6,509 bases of DNA. It comes from Synergistales bacterium (GTDB taxonomy: Bacteria > Synergistota > Synergistia > Synergistales > Synergistaceae). The stretch lies in the NCBI GenBank assembly GCA_026002695.1, contig BOCB01000068.1:1-6509 (forward strand). The letters run 5' to 3'. Below the pieces are notes generated by a model, which saw nothing but the letters and a program-made list of their open reading frames with translations, had not been told where the DNA came from and did no database searches. A program made the translations under genes and the position numbers. Position 1 is the stretch's first letter. Every line of letters starts with the position of its first letter. This document shows positions 1 through 6,274 of the stretch, in pieces.

Positions 1-1
1 G

Positions 2-1684
2 ATCAACGGCGTCTGCGGCGACTGGTTTCAGGCCGTCGTGGAGGTTGACGAGCCGGACGGCACAGATCCGTTCGCCGATCCGCTGCTCAATAGCCGCGAT
101 AACAGGGAGGACGCGACGAAGCGTTTGATTCTGCGCACGCGCGACGGAGAACCCTTCACCGTGCTCGACGGACTCGGCGTAAACGGGATACAGGCGTCGA
201 ATTACGCCGAACAGCTCGGTCTCAACACCGCGCTCGGCGTAAAGAACGTTTCCCTCATCAGTCCGGATATGATCTACCCCTCCGACGGGCCCGGCGCCTT
301 CGACGAAAACATGCCGGCGATATTGAAGGTTACGGTCGGCGAGAAGATATTCGAGGTAAAGGTCTGCAAGAACAACCGCTACACGGGCGAGCTCGTGGCA
401 AAGGCGATAGTCGACCAGGTGAACGCGCAGTACGGAAGCAAGCTGCTCGCGTGGAACGAGAGCGTGTCGCAGGATCCAAACCAGCCCAATGTCTTCTCCG
501 TGTACGCGCTGACGGGCGAGCCTTTGCGCGTCTCCGACTCAGGTTACGGCGACCCGCGCTTCAACACGTTCACGGGCGGCATAGCGGCGTACCTCGGCAT
601 AGCGGCCGGGCTGGACGCCGCGAATTCCATGACACAAGCCACGACAATGTCGGAAGGCGTAATGAGGATAAGCACGCCGGGGCACACGATAGACATACCC
701 GTAATTGCGGGCGAGAGCGTCAAGAACTTCGCGGACCGTCTGCGCAGCAGCGCGGGCGAGTGGCTCGACGTGTCGTACACCGACAGAGGCATGGGAAGCG
801 ACCCTGCTGCGGAGGTCATGCTCAACATAGCGGCCAAGGACGGTTCGGCGGTCTCCGTACTCGATATACAGGGAACACCCGCCAACAAAATAGGGCTCGA
901 CACGGGGCTGACCGGAACCGAAGACCTTTTGACGTTCCCGGCGGCCGATCCGGACGCCACGCTCACGATAACGGTGAACGGCGCGTCGCACACGATAGAT
1001 CTCTACGACGAAACATTCGTGAACCCTAACGGCTCAGTGGGCAAGCCGGTCGTTACAAACGCCGAGCAGCTTGTCGATTTGATAAACACCCGCTTCCAGG
1101 CGATGGACGTGATGGCGTCCGTGATAGAAGAGAAAAACGCGAGCGGGACGATTACCGGCAAGAGGATAGCTCTCTGGTCGCCCAAGGGATATAATTTCGA
1201 GGTCACGGGGACGGGAACTATGGGAACAGATGATATACCGGACGCGCTCGGATTTGCGCCCGGTAGTAACGACGTCAGACCGAAGCACGGAGAAACCGGG
1301 CCTTTCAATCAGAACGTCGCGCACCGGACGGGGGACAATACCAAGAAGACGGACTTCTTCGGGGTTATGGACAACCTCATCGACACGGTGACGGGCGGCA
1401 ACGTCGACGGCATATCGGACGTGATGATAGGGCAGCTCGACCACTGGATGACGACGCTCCTGAAGGACAGGGCGATAGCGGGAGCCCTGATTAACCGCTA
1501 TACAACGACAACGTCGCGCTACATTTCCAACAACACGGGTTATAACGAGCTGTACACGGAGACGGTGGGTATTGATCTCGGGGAGGCGCTGACGAATTTC
1601 CAGATGACGTCGAGCGTCTACGAGGCGAGCCTCGCCGCGATAGCGAGGCTGATGCAGCCGACGCTGCTCGATTTCCTGAGATAG
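2..1684 (+). CDS. flgL: Flagellar hook-associated protein 3 (FlgL), 3' part, with tandem insert modules
   Basis: The reading frame is open to the left edge, so this is the last 560 residues and the start lies outside. FlgL is exported by the flagellar type III system and forms the junction between hook and filament. The C-terminal ~110 residues (about 1346-1681) are the flagellin/FlgL D1-D0 helix. It ends in an ALTNFQM...YEASLAAIARLMQPTLLDFLR type sequence; the LLDFL terminus is typical of FlgL rather than flagellin. The preceding ~400 residues are an insert of repeated beta-rich units. Each has a [VI]T[VI]xG-type strand, a helix such as AEQLVDLIN, and a closing strand-plus-LGL turn (AEQLGLNT, AAYLGIAAGL, ANKIGLDTGL, DALGFAPG), resembling the 'flagellin hook IN' motif. 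E. coli FlgL is only about 317 residues, so this protein is much enlarged. Two cysteines are visible, at bases 14-16 and 365-367. The GTG at 38 is internal and not the start. Family call firm; module boundaries approximate. Confidence 0.9.
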   Translation: MNGVCGDWFQAVVEVDEPDGTDPFADPLLNSRDNREDATKRLILRTRDGEPFTVLDGLGVNGIQASNYAEQLGLNTALGVKNVSLISPDMIYPSDGPGAFDENMPAILKVTVGEKIFEVKVCKNNRYTGELVAKAIVDQVNAQYGSKLLAWNESVSQDPNQPNVFSVYALTGEPLRVSDSGYGDPRFNTFTGGIAAYLGIAAGLDAANSMTQATTMSEGVMRISTPGHTIDIPVIAGESVKNFADRLRSSAGEWLDVSYTDRGMGSDPAAEVMLNIAAKDGSAVSVLDIQGTPANKIGLDTGLTGTEDLLTFPAADPDATLTITVNGASHTIDLYDETFVNPNGSVGKPVVTNAEQLVDLINTRFQAMDVMASVIEEKNASGTITGKRIALWSPKGYNFEVTGTGTMGTDDIPDALGFAPGSNDVRPKHGETGPFNQNVAHRTGDNTKKTDFFGVMDNLIDTVTGGNVDGISDVMIGQLDHWMTTLLKDRAIAGALINRYTTTTSRYISNNTGYNELYTETVGIDLGEALTNFQMTSSVYEASLAAIARLMQPTLLDFLR

Positions 1685-1753
1685 GGGCTGCGGCGAGCCG
1701 GGCGGGGTTTATTTGTAGGAGCGGGGTTATTGTAGGGACGGAGGTTTATGGAA

Positions 1754-1843
1754 CGGGCGGCAGGATGCCGCCCCTGCAATAAACCGAAAACCGAAAACCG
1801 AAAACCGATTCCGGAACCGGTAGGGGCGGCATTCTGCCGCCCG
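1754..1843. repeat. REP/MITE-like inverted repeat of two hairpins
   Basis: Bases 1754-1777 and 1820-1843 are inverted copies of one 24-base element, matching at 22 of 24 positions. Each arm is itself a palindrome: gggcggca (1755-1762) pairs with tgccgccc (1766-1773) around a 3-base loop, and 1824-1831 pairs with 1835-1842 around ttc. The 42 bases between the arms hold a heptamer array. The paired-palindrome layout downstream of a stop codon resembles REP/BIME elements or a small non-autonomous element. It may also act as a terminator for flgL, though no T-run follows. No transposase is present. Copy number in the genome cannot be seen here. Confidence 0.7.
1781..1807. repeat. AAAACCG heptamer tandem array
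   Basis: Three perfect copies of AAAACCG (1787-1793, 1794-1800, 1801-1807) are preceded by a copy lacking its first base (1781-1786). The array lies between the two arms of the 24-base inverted repeat and is followed by the 8-base palindrome ttccggaa (1809-1816). It is non-coding, and its copy number could vary by slippage. No function is evident. Confidence 0.85.
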
Positions 1844-1879
1844 TTGCCGCGAACGCCGCCCGTTATACAGGATTTCTCT

Positions 1880-1908
1880 TTGACCGTTTAAGTATTTAAC
1901 GTTAAAAT
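1880..1908 (+). promoter_or_regulatory. Sigma70-type promoter for fliW-csrA-maf
   Basis: TTGACC (1880-1885) matches five of six bases of the -35 consensus. A 17-base spacer leads to TAAAAT (1903-1908), five of six for the -10 box. It lies in an AT-rich island right after the repeat element and is correctly oriented for fliW. Transcription would start near 1915, leaving a leader of about 140 bases. A 12-base perfect palindrome, TTTAACGTTAAA (1895-1906), overlaps the -10 box and could be an operator. This is prediction from sequence only. Confidence 0.65.
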
Positions 1909-1929
1909 AGACAAGCGCTGATTAATTGC

Positions 1930-1952
1930 CAAAACGGAATTTCGCCGTTTTG
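1930..1952 (+). promoter_or_regulatory. Leader hairpin upstream of fliW
   Basis: CAAAACGG (1930-1937) and CCGTTTTG (1945-1952) form a perfect 8-base-pair stem around the 7-base loop AATTTCG. No T-run follows (next bases are agacgcgg), so it is not a normal intrinsic terminator. It would lie about 15 bases into the transcript from the predicted promoter. The loop-proximal bases ACGGA (1934-1938) fit the ANGGA core of CsrA sites, which often sit at hairpin loops. A regulatory role is inferred. Confidence 0.45.
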
Positions 1953-2042
1953 AGACGCGGAGCCGATCAGGTTTTTATCGTTACCCTTTAGGCTCTTAAT
2001 AAATCAGGCATAGACTTTTCATTAAATCAGCTTTGGGTTTTC

Positions 2043-2049
2043 AAGGGGG
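2043..2049 (+). promoter_or_regulatory. Shine-Dalgarno site that sets the fliW start
   Basis: AAGGGGG lies 7 bases before ATG 2057. This supports ATG 2057 over an in-frame TTG at 2033, which would lie upstream of the ribosome site and add eight residues not expected in FliW. The spacer contains ACGGA (2052-2056), a possible CsrA contact point. Confidence 0.7.
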
Positions 2050-2056
2050 AAACGGA

Positions 2057-2536
2057 ATGATAAGCATTACGTCAACGCGCTTTGGCGATATGGAGGTTGA
2101 CGAGGGGGACATAATCAGATTCCCCGTCGGAATACCCGGCTTCGAGGACAAGCGTTCATGGATATTGGTGGGGGACGAGGGAAACGCCATAATGTGGCTG
2201 CACAGCACGGAGGACGGTTCGCTCGCCCTGCCTGTCGCGTCTCCCGAGACGGTCAAGAGCGATTACAACGCGCGAATACCGCGCGAGTCGCTCGAACAGA
2301 TAGGCGAACTCGACATGAGCGCCGTTATAATCCTCATCGTAGTGGCTATACCTCCGGGCGAACCCTGGGAGATGACGGCGAATTTGCGCGCGCCGATAAT
2401 TGTCAACTGGGGGGGGAGAGTGGCGACGCAGGCTATATCGCTGAACGATGACTACGACTTCCGTTACCCTATTCTTGACGCGGAGACCAAACAGAGGATG
2501 AAAGAGCAGGCGAAGTCCTCAGAGAAGGAGGGCTAA
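2057..2536 (+). CDS. fliW: Flagellar assembly factor FliW (CsrA antagonist)
   Basis: FliW is a small cytoplasmic protein that binds either flagellin or CsrA. When flagellin has been exported, freed FliW binds CsrA and relieves repression of flagellin translation. The 159-residue product begins MISITSTRFGDMEVDEGDII, like the family's usual TTRFG-x-[IV]-EVDE opening. It has the hallmark FPVGIPGFE (residues 22-30), the MTANLRAPIIVN block (106-117) and a YDFRYPIL segment near the end (133-140), followed by a charged tail. Length is normal for FliW (about 130-160). The start is ATG 2057, chosen from the AAGGGGG ribosome site. csrA follows after 3 bases and its ribosome site lies inside the fliW 3' end, so the two are very likely co-transcribed and translationally linked. 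FliW-CsrA pairing in one operon is common in flagellated bacteria outside the gammaproteobacteria. Identification is secure. Confidence 0.95.
   Translation: MISITSTRFGDMEVDEGDIIRFPVGIPGFEDKRSWILVGDEGNAIMWLHSTEDGSLALPVASPETVKSDYNARIPRESLEQIGELDMSAVIILIVVAIPPGEPWEMTANLRAPIIVNWGGRVATQAISLNDDYDFRYPILDAETKQRMKEQAKSSEKEG
2525..2531 (+). promoter_or_regulatory. Consensus ribosome site for csrA inside fliW
   Basis: AAGGAGG is a perfect Shine-Dalgarno sequence, 8 bases before ATG 2540 and within the last codons of fliW. Ribosomes finishing fliW would pass over it, favouring coupled FliW and CsrA output. Confidence 0.75.
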
Positions 2537-2539
2537 GTT

Positions 2540-2857
2540 ATGTTGGTCCTCAGCAGAAAACCGGGAGAGACTTTGAAGGTAGGGGACGATGTTGAGATAA
2601 CCGTCGTCGAGGTGAAGGGCGAACTCGTCCGTATGGGGATAGACGCGCCGAGGGACGTTCAGGTATGGCGCAAGGAACTCTGGGAGAGCATCGTCGAGGA
2701 GAACAGGAAGGCCGCCGCGGAGGCAGCCTCCATTGCCGTCGATCTGCCGCTCATTCCGGGCGGCAAGCTGCCCGGCGACTTGCCGGTAGTGAAAAAGCCG
2801 TCGCCGGTGAAGATGGCAAACCTGCTGGTAAAGAAAAAGGACAAAGAGGACAAATGA
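2540..2857 (+). CDS. csrA: Carbon storage regulator CsrA with a long C-terminal tail
   Basis: CsrA is a homodimeric RNA-binding protein that binds ANGGA motifs, often over ribosome sites, and blocks translation; in FliW-containing bacteria flagellin mRNA is the key target. Residues 1-58 are a canonical CsrA: MLVLSRKPGE start, GDDVEITVVEVKGELVRMGIDAPRDV strands, and a WRKELWESIVEENRKA helix. The RNA-contact residues L4, R6 and R44 are all kept; the usual His before R44 is Trp. The product is 105 residues, against 61 in E. coli and 74 in B. subtilis. The extra ~45 residues comprise an Ala-rich helix end, a Pro/Gly segment (LPLIPGGKLPGDLP) and a Lys-rich end (KKPSPVK...VKKKDKEDK). FliW contacts the C-terminal part of CsrA in B. 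subtilis, so the tail could affect that interaction, though this is inference. The stop TGA overlaps the next gene's ATG as ATGA. Confidence 0.95.
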   Translation: MLVLSRKPGETLKVGDDVEITVVEVKGELVRMGIDAPRDVQVWRKELWESIVEENRKAAAEAASIAVDLPLIPGGKLPGDLPVVKKPSPVKMANLLVKKKDKEDK

Positions 2858-5727
2858 GCAAAGAGCTTGTAAAAGCGCCTGAGGATCTCTCCGTATGGGA
2901 GAGCAACATGAAGGAGCTGGAGCACCGGCAGCCTTGGCTCGCGGCGTGCCTGAAGGAGTATGTCGAGGCTCACGGACATGAGTTCGAGCATTACGAGGAG
3001 ACGACGCCGGCGGGACGCTGGGTGTCTGGGCTGACGTCAGAGCCGTTCTTCGACCCGGCGGGCGAGCCTAAGTTCGAGTGGTCGAAGAAGTCGCGCGAGA
3101 CGCCGTTTTTCTTCCAGTACGGCACGGGATTGCCCCCGTATCTCTTCAAGTCCATAAGGGCGCTGCCCAAGGACGCGCTCTCGGTGCTCGTCGTCGAGCC
3201 GAACGTCGCGCTCATCGCGTACACTTTCCACCTGACCCACGTCTATCTCGCCATGCCCGCCAACGGCGGGATATTCTTCCTCACCTCCACGCTGGAGCTT
3301 CCCCCGTCCTACGATGACAAGACGGACGAGGAGAAGGAGAAGACGCTGTACGACAGGAACAAGGGGCTTTTAACCGAGGCGCTGGAGAGAGGTATGAATG
3401 TCTACGGCGTGTTTACCGTCTCCGCCGCCTTAGTGTCGTCGCACAAGGGCGAAGAGGAGGCGATGGACGAACCGTTCAAGGAGCTGTCAAAGAACATCCG
3501 CGAGTGGGCGATGGTCAGGCTCCAGTCCCTCGGCAACAGCGCCGAGGACACGATGCTCGGCCTTCGCCAGATGTCGCTTATGACGCCCTGGATAAGCTTC
3601 GGCTATCAGCTCACCGATATATTGAACGACTTCAGGAACAAGCCGTTCGTAGTGGTTTCAGCCGGCCCTTCCCTCGACAAAAACATAGAGCTTCTTCGCG
3701 GCATAGAGGACAAGTGCGTCATACTGGCAAACGACGCGACGCTCCGAAAGATGCTGGCGCTCGGCATAAAGCCGCACATAGTCTGCGCGCTCGAGCGCGG
3801 GCTGCCGACTTATGACCTGCTCTTCGCCGGGGCGCTCGACGAGTATCCGGAGGAGTGTTCCGAAATACTGCTCATAGTTCAGTCCGTCTGCACGCCTAAG
3901 ATATACGGCAGATGGCCGGGGCCGAAGATAATAGTCGGCAAGTCCGAGATACCCCTCGACCAATGGTTCGTGCTCGGCACGATAGGCGGTCAGCTCGTAA
4001 CGTCCGGCTCGTCGGTAGCGCACACGTGCCTCGGCGTGGCTCACGGGATGGGGGCGTCGTCGATCGCGCTGATAGGGCAGGACCTCGCCTACGGGGAGGA
4101 CGGTACCTCCCACGCGGGGGGCGTCTTCGAGGGGGATTTCCTCGAGGGGCAGAGTCTCCAAAAGCGCGGCGGGGCGTTCAAGATACCCGGAGCGCTCGGC
4201 GGCGAGGTGTTCACGAGCGAACTGTGGATCTCCTTCCTCCGCCACTTCGAGAACCTTATAAGGTCATCGAGCATCCCGATTTACGACTGCACGGAGGGCG
4301 GCGCTCTCATACGCGGCACGGTCGTAACGCCCTTCGCCGACTACATAGACGAACATATATCGGACGCGGAGCCGCTGGAATTGACGCCGGCCGCCGTTTC
4401 GCTGAACGCCGGAGTTATGACCGAAAAAGCGGCGAGACGCGACCTGCTGATGAAAAAAATCGACAAGTCGCGGGACGACATGGACGACGTGGAGGGTATG
4501 CTGCGGGATCTCTCCGAGCTGATAGAAAAGACGACGGCGGCGGCGCTCACTCCCGAGAGAAGGCGTCCCTACGCCGAACGGGCCGCGCAGGTTCTCGACG
4601 AGCTGCACAGGACGAACCCGATGTTCGCCTTCGTCTCGCAGAGCTACGTCTACGTCGCGTCGCTCGAGCTCTCGCGGACAAGGTTCCTCGACAGCGTCGA
4701 TGTTGTCGAGCGCTGGGCGGCGCTGCACCGTGAAATAGTGGACGCCCACACGTCGGTGCTCGGCTTCGTGCGCAGATGGCTCGATTACTCGGCTATGGCG
4801 CTCGATTATTACGCCGAAAGGGACATACCGCTCATCCCGCCCGATCCGGACGAAGCGGCGGACAAATTAGACGAGGTTATAGAAACTCTGGGCGGCGGGG
4901 ACGATCAGGCGGCGCTCCGCATGGAGATGGACGCGCTCTTCGCCTCGGTGGACATGGCGCGTCTCATGTGGCCGGGCGAGACCCTGTGGAAGTGCGCCAT
5001 GTTCCTGCTGCAAGAGGGACGCGCGGAGGAGGCGGGCGTTATGATGCGCGCCGCCGCCGCCGACTTCGAGGACATGGAAATGCCCGTCGACCGGATATGC
5101 TCGTTCCTCAAGGACCTGGCCCGCGTTCTCATAACTCACGACCTCTGCTATATACCGAGGTATCACGAGGCCGAGGCGATGCTCAACAACGCCATACGCA
5201 TAAACGGCGGCATGGACGACGAGATGAGGGTTCTCAGAAAACAGGTCTCGCGCGGACAGATAGGTCTCTTCTCGAACGTGGCCTACTCGTCGGGAGACAG
5301 CTCAACGGACGAGGCGGTAAAACGCCTGTACGTAGCGCGCGCGCGGGCCGACGACGCGCTCTCCGAGGGCGACGTCATGCAGGCGATGAACCTCGTATGG
5401 GAGATAGTCCTCGAGTTCGCGGACGCGATCCCCGACCGCATCGCGCCGTATCTCAGCTGGCTCGTCCATCAGATGGTCAAATTCTTCGGAGCCCTTGACG
5501 AACCGTACAAGTCGGGCATAGACTATCTGTTAGACGAAATTGTCGCGGGCTCGGAGATACTCAGCAAAGTGCGCATAGCGCTCCCGGGGCCGTTCGTCAG
5601 CGCTCTGATGGAACACGGGCTGGAGATGAACTTCGAGATGCCGGCGTCTCCCGCCACCGCCGAAGTCCCGGCAGGGGAAACGGGGGAAGCCGAAGCCGGC
5701 GAAACGGAGAACGGAGAAGACGATTAA
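2854..5727 (+). CDS. Maf/DUF115 motility-associated glycosyltransferase, putative flagellin glycosylation
   Basis: The product is 957 residues, started at ATG 2854 in an ATGA overlap with csrA; GAGG (2846-2849) is a close-set ribosome site. The frame is open upstream inside csrA, but that stretch is csrA read out of frame. An N-terminal Maf-like region starts around residue 15 (KELEHRQPWLAACLKEYVE). The central domain is the DUF115/MptE-like Maf core: PFVVVSAGPSLDKN (264-277), ILANDATLRKMLALGIKPHIVCALE, then GGQLVTSGSSVAH (378-390) and IGQDLAY followed by GEDGTSHAGG (about 407-423). A probable coiled coil lies near 522-562. Residues about 600-925 look helical and partly TPR-like, and the last 30 are an acidic Gly/Glu tail. 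Maf proteins are cytoplasmic and transfer pseudaminic or related nonulosonic acids to flagellin Ser/Thr before export. The Pfam name of the core derives from archaeal 6-hydroxymethylpterin pyrophosphokinase, but the flagellar setting favours Maf. The sugar donor is unknown, and no sugar synthesis genes lie in the window. Confidence 0.88.
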   Translation: MSKELVKAPEDLSVWESNMKELEHRQPWLAACLKEYVEAHGHEFEHYEETTPAGRWVSGLTSEPFFDPAGEPKFEWSKKSRETPFFFQYGTGLPPYLFKSIRALPKDALSVLVVEPNVALIAYTFHLTHVYLAMPANGGIFFLTSTLELPPSYDDKTDEEKEKTLYDRNKGLLTEALERGMNVYGVFTVSAALVSSHKGEEEAMDEPFKELSKNIREWAMVRLQSLGNSAEDTMLGLRQMSLMTPWISFGYQLTDILNDFRNKPFVVVSAGPSLDKNIELLRGIEDKCVILANDATLRKMLALGIKPHIVCALERGLPTYDLLFAGALDEYPEECSEILLIVQSVCTPKIYGRWPGPKIIVGKSEIPLDQWFVLGTIGGQLVTSGSSVAHTCLGVAHGMGASSIALIGQDLAYGEDGTSHAGGVFEGDFLEGQSLQKRGGAFKIPGALGGEVFTSELWISFLRHFENLIRSSSIPIYDCTEGGALIRGTVVTPFADYIDEHISDAEPLELTPAAVSLNAGVMTEKAARRDLLMKKIDKSRDDMDDVEGMLRDLSELIEKTTAAALTPERRRPYAERAAQVLDELHRTNPMFAFVSQSYVYVASLELSRTRFLDSVDVVERWAALHREIVDAHTSVLGFVRRWLDYSAMALDYYAERDIPLIPPDPDEAADKLDEVIETLGGGDDQAALRMEMDALFASVDMARLMWPGETLWKCAMFLLQEGRAEEAGVMMRAAAADFEDMEMPVDRICSFLKDLARVLITHDLCYIPRYHEAEAMLNNAIRINGGMDDEMRVLRKQVSRGQIGLFSNVAYSSGDSSTDEAVKRLYVARARADDALSEGDVMQAMNLVWEIVLEFADAIPDRIAPYLSWLVHQMVKFFGALDEPYKSGIDYLLDEIVAGSEILSKVRIALPGPFVSALMEHGLEMNFEMPASPATAEVPAGETGEAEAGETENGEDD

Positions 5728-5752
5728 CAAAATTACGCGGACACATTGCAGA

Positions 5753-5778
5753 GGCGGCGCCCGTTCCGGGCGGCCGCC
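5753..5778 (+). terminator. GC-rich hairpin after the maf gene
   Basis: GGCGG plus CGCCCG (5753-5763) pair with CGGGCG plus CCGCC (5767-5778) around the loop ttc, with one bulged G at 5773, giving 11 base pairs. It starts 25 bases after the maf stop. Only a short ttt follows, so it may be a weak terminator or an RNA 3'-end protector acting with the next hairpin. Confidence 0.45.
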
Positions 5779-5807
5779 GATTTCACGGTTAAGGAGCTGA
5801 TAAAGAA

Positions 5808-5842
5808 TAGAGACGTCCAGGTCGGGCGTCTCTACGCGTTTT
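5808..5842. terminator. Bidirectional terminator between convergent maf and flaG
   Basis: TAGAGACG (5808-5815) and CGTCTCTA (5827-5834) are a perfect 8-base-pair stem, extended inward by two G-C pairs and one G-T pair around the loop aggtc, giving 11 pairs. On the plus strand TTTT follows at 5839-5842 after a 4-base gap. On the minus strand the stem is followed directly by TTCTTT, so it can serve both converging transcripts. The flaG stop lies 20 bases away. Confidence 0.75.
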
Positions 5843-5854
5843 CCGTTTGCTCGA

Positions 5855-6238
5855 TTATGCTTTCGTGTCGAGCGTCGTCGGTTTGAACTTCCTGAGATTC
5901 TCGATCATATGCAGGATGCTGTCCGGCGGTATCTTGCGTATGACTTCCTCTCCCTTTCCGTTCGGAGCCTCTGCTCCTCCGGCCACCACGGACACCTGGA
6001 AAACATCGGCCTCCTCCTGATATTCAAACTTCAATTTGCGATTAGAGTATACCGATAGCCTCTCTGCCGCTTTCAGAGCCTCTTTGAGCCGGCCCTTATC
6101 AAAAGGAGCGGTGTCCACTGCAGCGGTGGATTTTGTCGCCGCGCCGCGGTTCTCGGCGGACAACTCAACTATCGGTTCGCCGGGGGGTCCTTTTTTCGGC
6201 TCGCCTGCGGACTGATCGCTAATACCTGCCACTTTCAT
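5855..6238 (-). CDS. flaG: FlaG family flagellar protein
   Basis: FlaG is a small protein often encoded beside flagellin and filament-cap genes. Loss of FlaG alters filament length in several bacteria, but its molecular action is poorly known. The 127-residue product has a variable, Pro/Gly/Lys-rich N-terminal half (about 1-48) and a conserved FlaG domain (about 50-122). The domain shows a helix (LKEALKAAERLSVYSN), the strand KLKFEYQEEADVFQVSV (68-84), and the family hallmark EEVIRKIPPDSILHMIENLRKF (97-118). ATG 6238 is supported by AAGGTGGTGAT upstream, close to the full anti-16S complement. The upstream minus-strand neighbour is flagellin, 95 bases away with a strong hairpin between them, so flaG may be expressed by read-through or from its own promoter. 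It converges on the fliW-csrA-maf operon. Domain call is confident; its role here is by family. Confidence 0.9.
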   Translation of the reverse strand: MKVAGISDQSAGEPKKGPPGEPIVELSAENRGAATKSTAAVDTAPFDKGRLKEALKAAERLSVYSNRKLKFEYQEEADVFQVSVVAGGAEAPNGKGEEVIRKIPPDSILHMIENLRKFKPTTLDTKA

Positions 6239-6242
6239 GGAA

Positions 6243-6252
6243 TCACCACCTT
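6243..6252 (-). promoter_or_regulatory. Extended ribosome site for flaG
   Basis: The minus strand reads AAGGTGGTGA just before TTCC-ATG, differing from the extended consensus AAGGAGGTGA at one base. It fixes ATG 6238 as the flaG start. Immediately upstream is the palindrome AAAAATTTTT (6253-6262). Confidence 0.65.
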
Positions 6253-6274
6253 AAAAATTTTTGCCGTATTCGGC

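Noticed and set aside
38..40. GTG as a possible flgL start
   Set aside because: The frame stays open to the window edge with plausible FlgL-like sequence, there is no N-terminal D0 helix after the GTG and no ribosome site before it.
1962..1969. GCCGATCA, resembling the sigma28 -10 element GCCGATAA
   Set aside because: No TAAA-type -35 element lies at the needed distance upstream, and a much better sigma70-like promoter is present at 1880-1908.
2033..2056. TTG 2033 as an earlier fliW start
   Set aside because: It lies upstream of the ribosome site AAGGGGG and would add residues not seen in FliW; ATG 2057 has ideal spacing.
2756..2775. Near-palindrome ccgggcggcaagctgcccgg inside csrA
   Set aside because: It encodes the Pro/Gly tail (IPGGKLPGD) in GC-rich DNA; a chance coding hairpin is the simplest reading and no regulatory context is visible.
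2665..2853. Upstream extension of the Maf frame inside csrA
   Set aside because: It is csrA read in another frame, arginine/glycine-rich with no family resemblance; ATG 2854 in the ATGA overlap is the sensible start.
3643..4110. Maf core as a pterin pyrophosphokinase (MptE-like)
   Set aside because: The domain name is shared, but there are no folate or pterin genes nearby, and the flagellar operon and Maf-like N-terminus favour a flagellin glycosyltransferase.
3658..4245. Long open frames antisense to maf (also antisense to flgL near 539-991)
   Set aside because: They mirror the codon bias of the sense genes, have no ribosome sites or recognisable domains, and are rich in Arg/Ala/Pro as shadow frames are.
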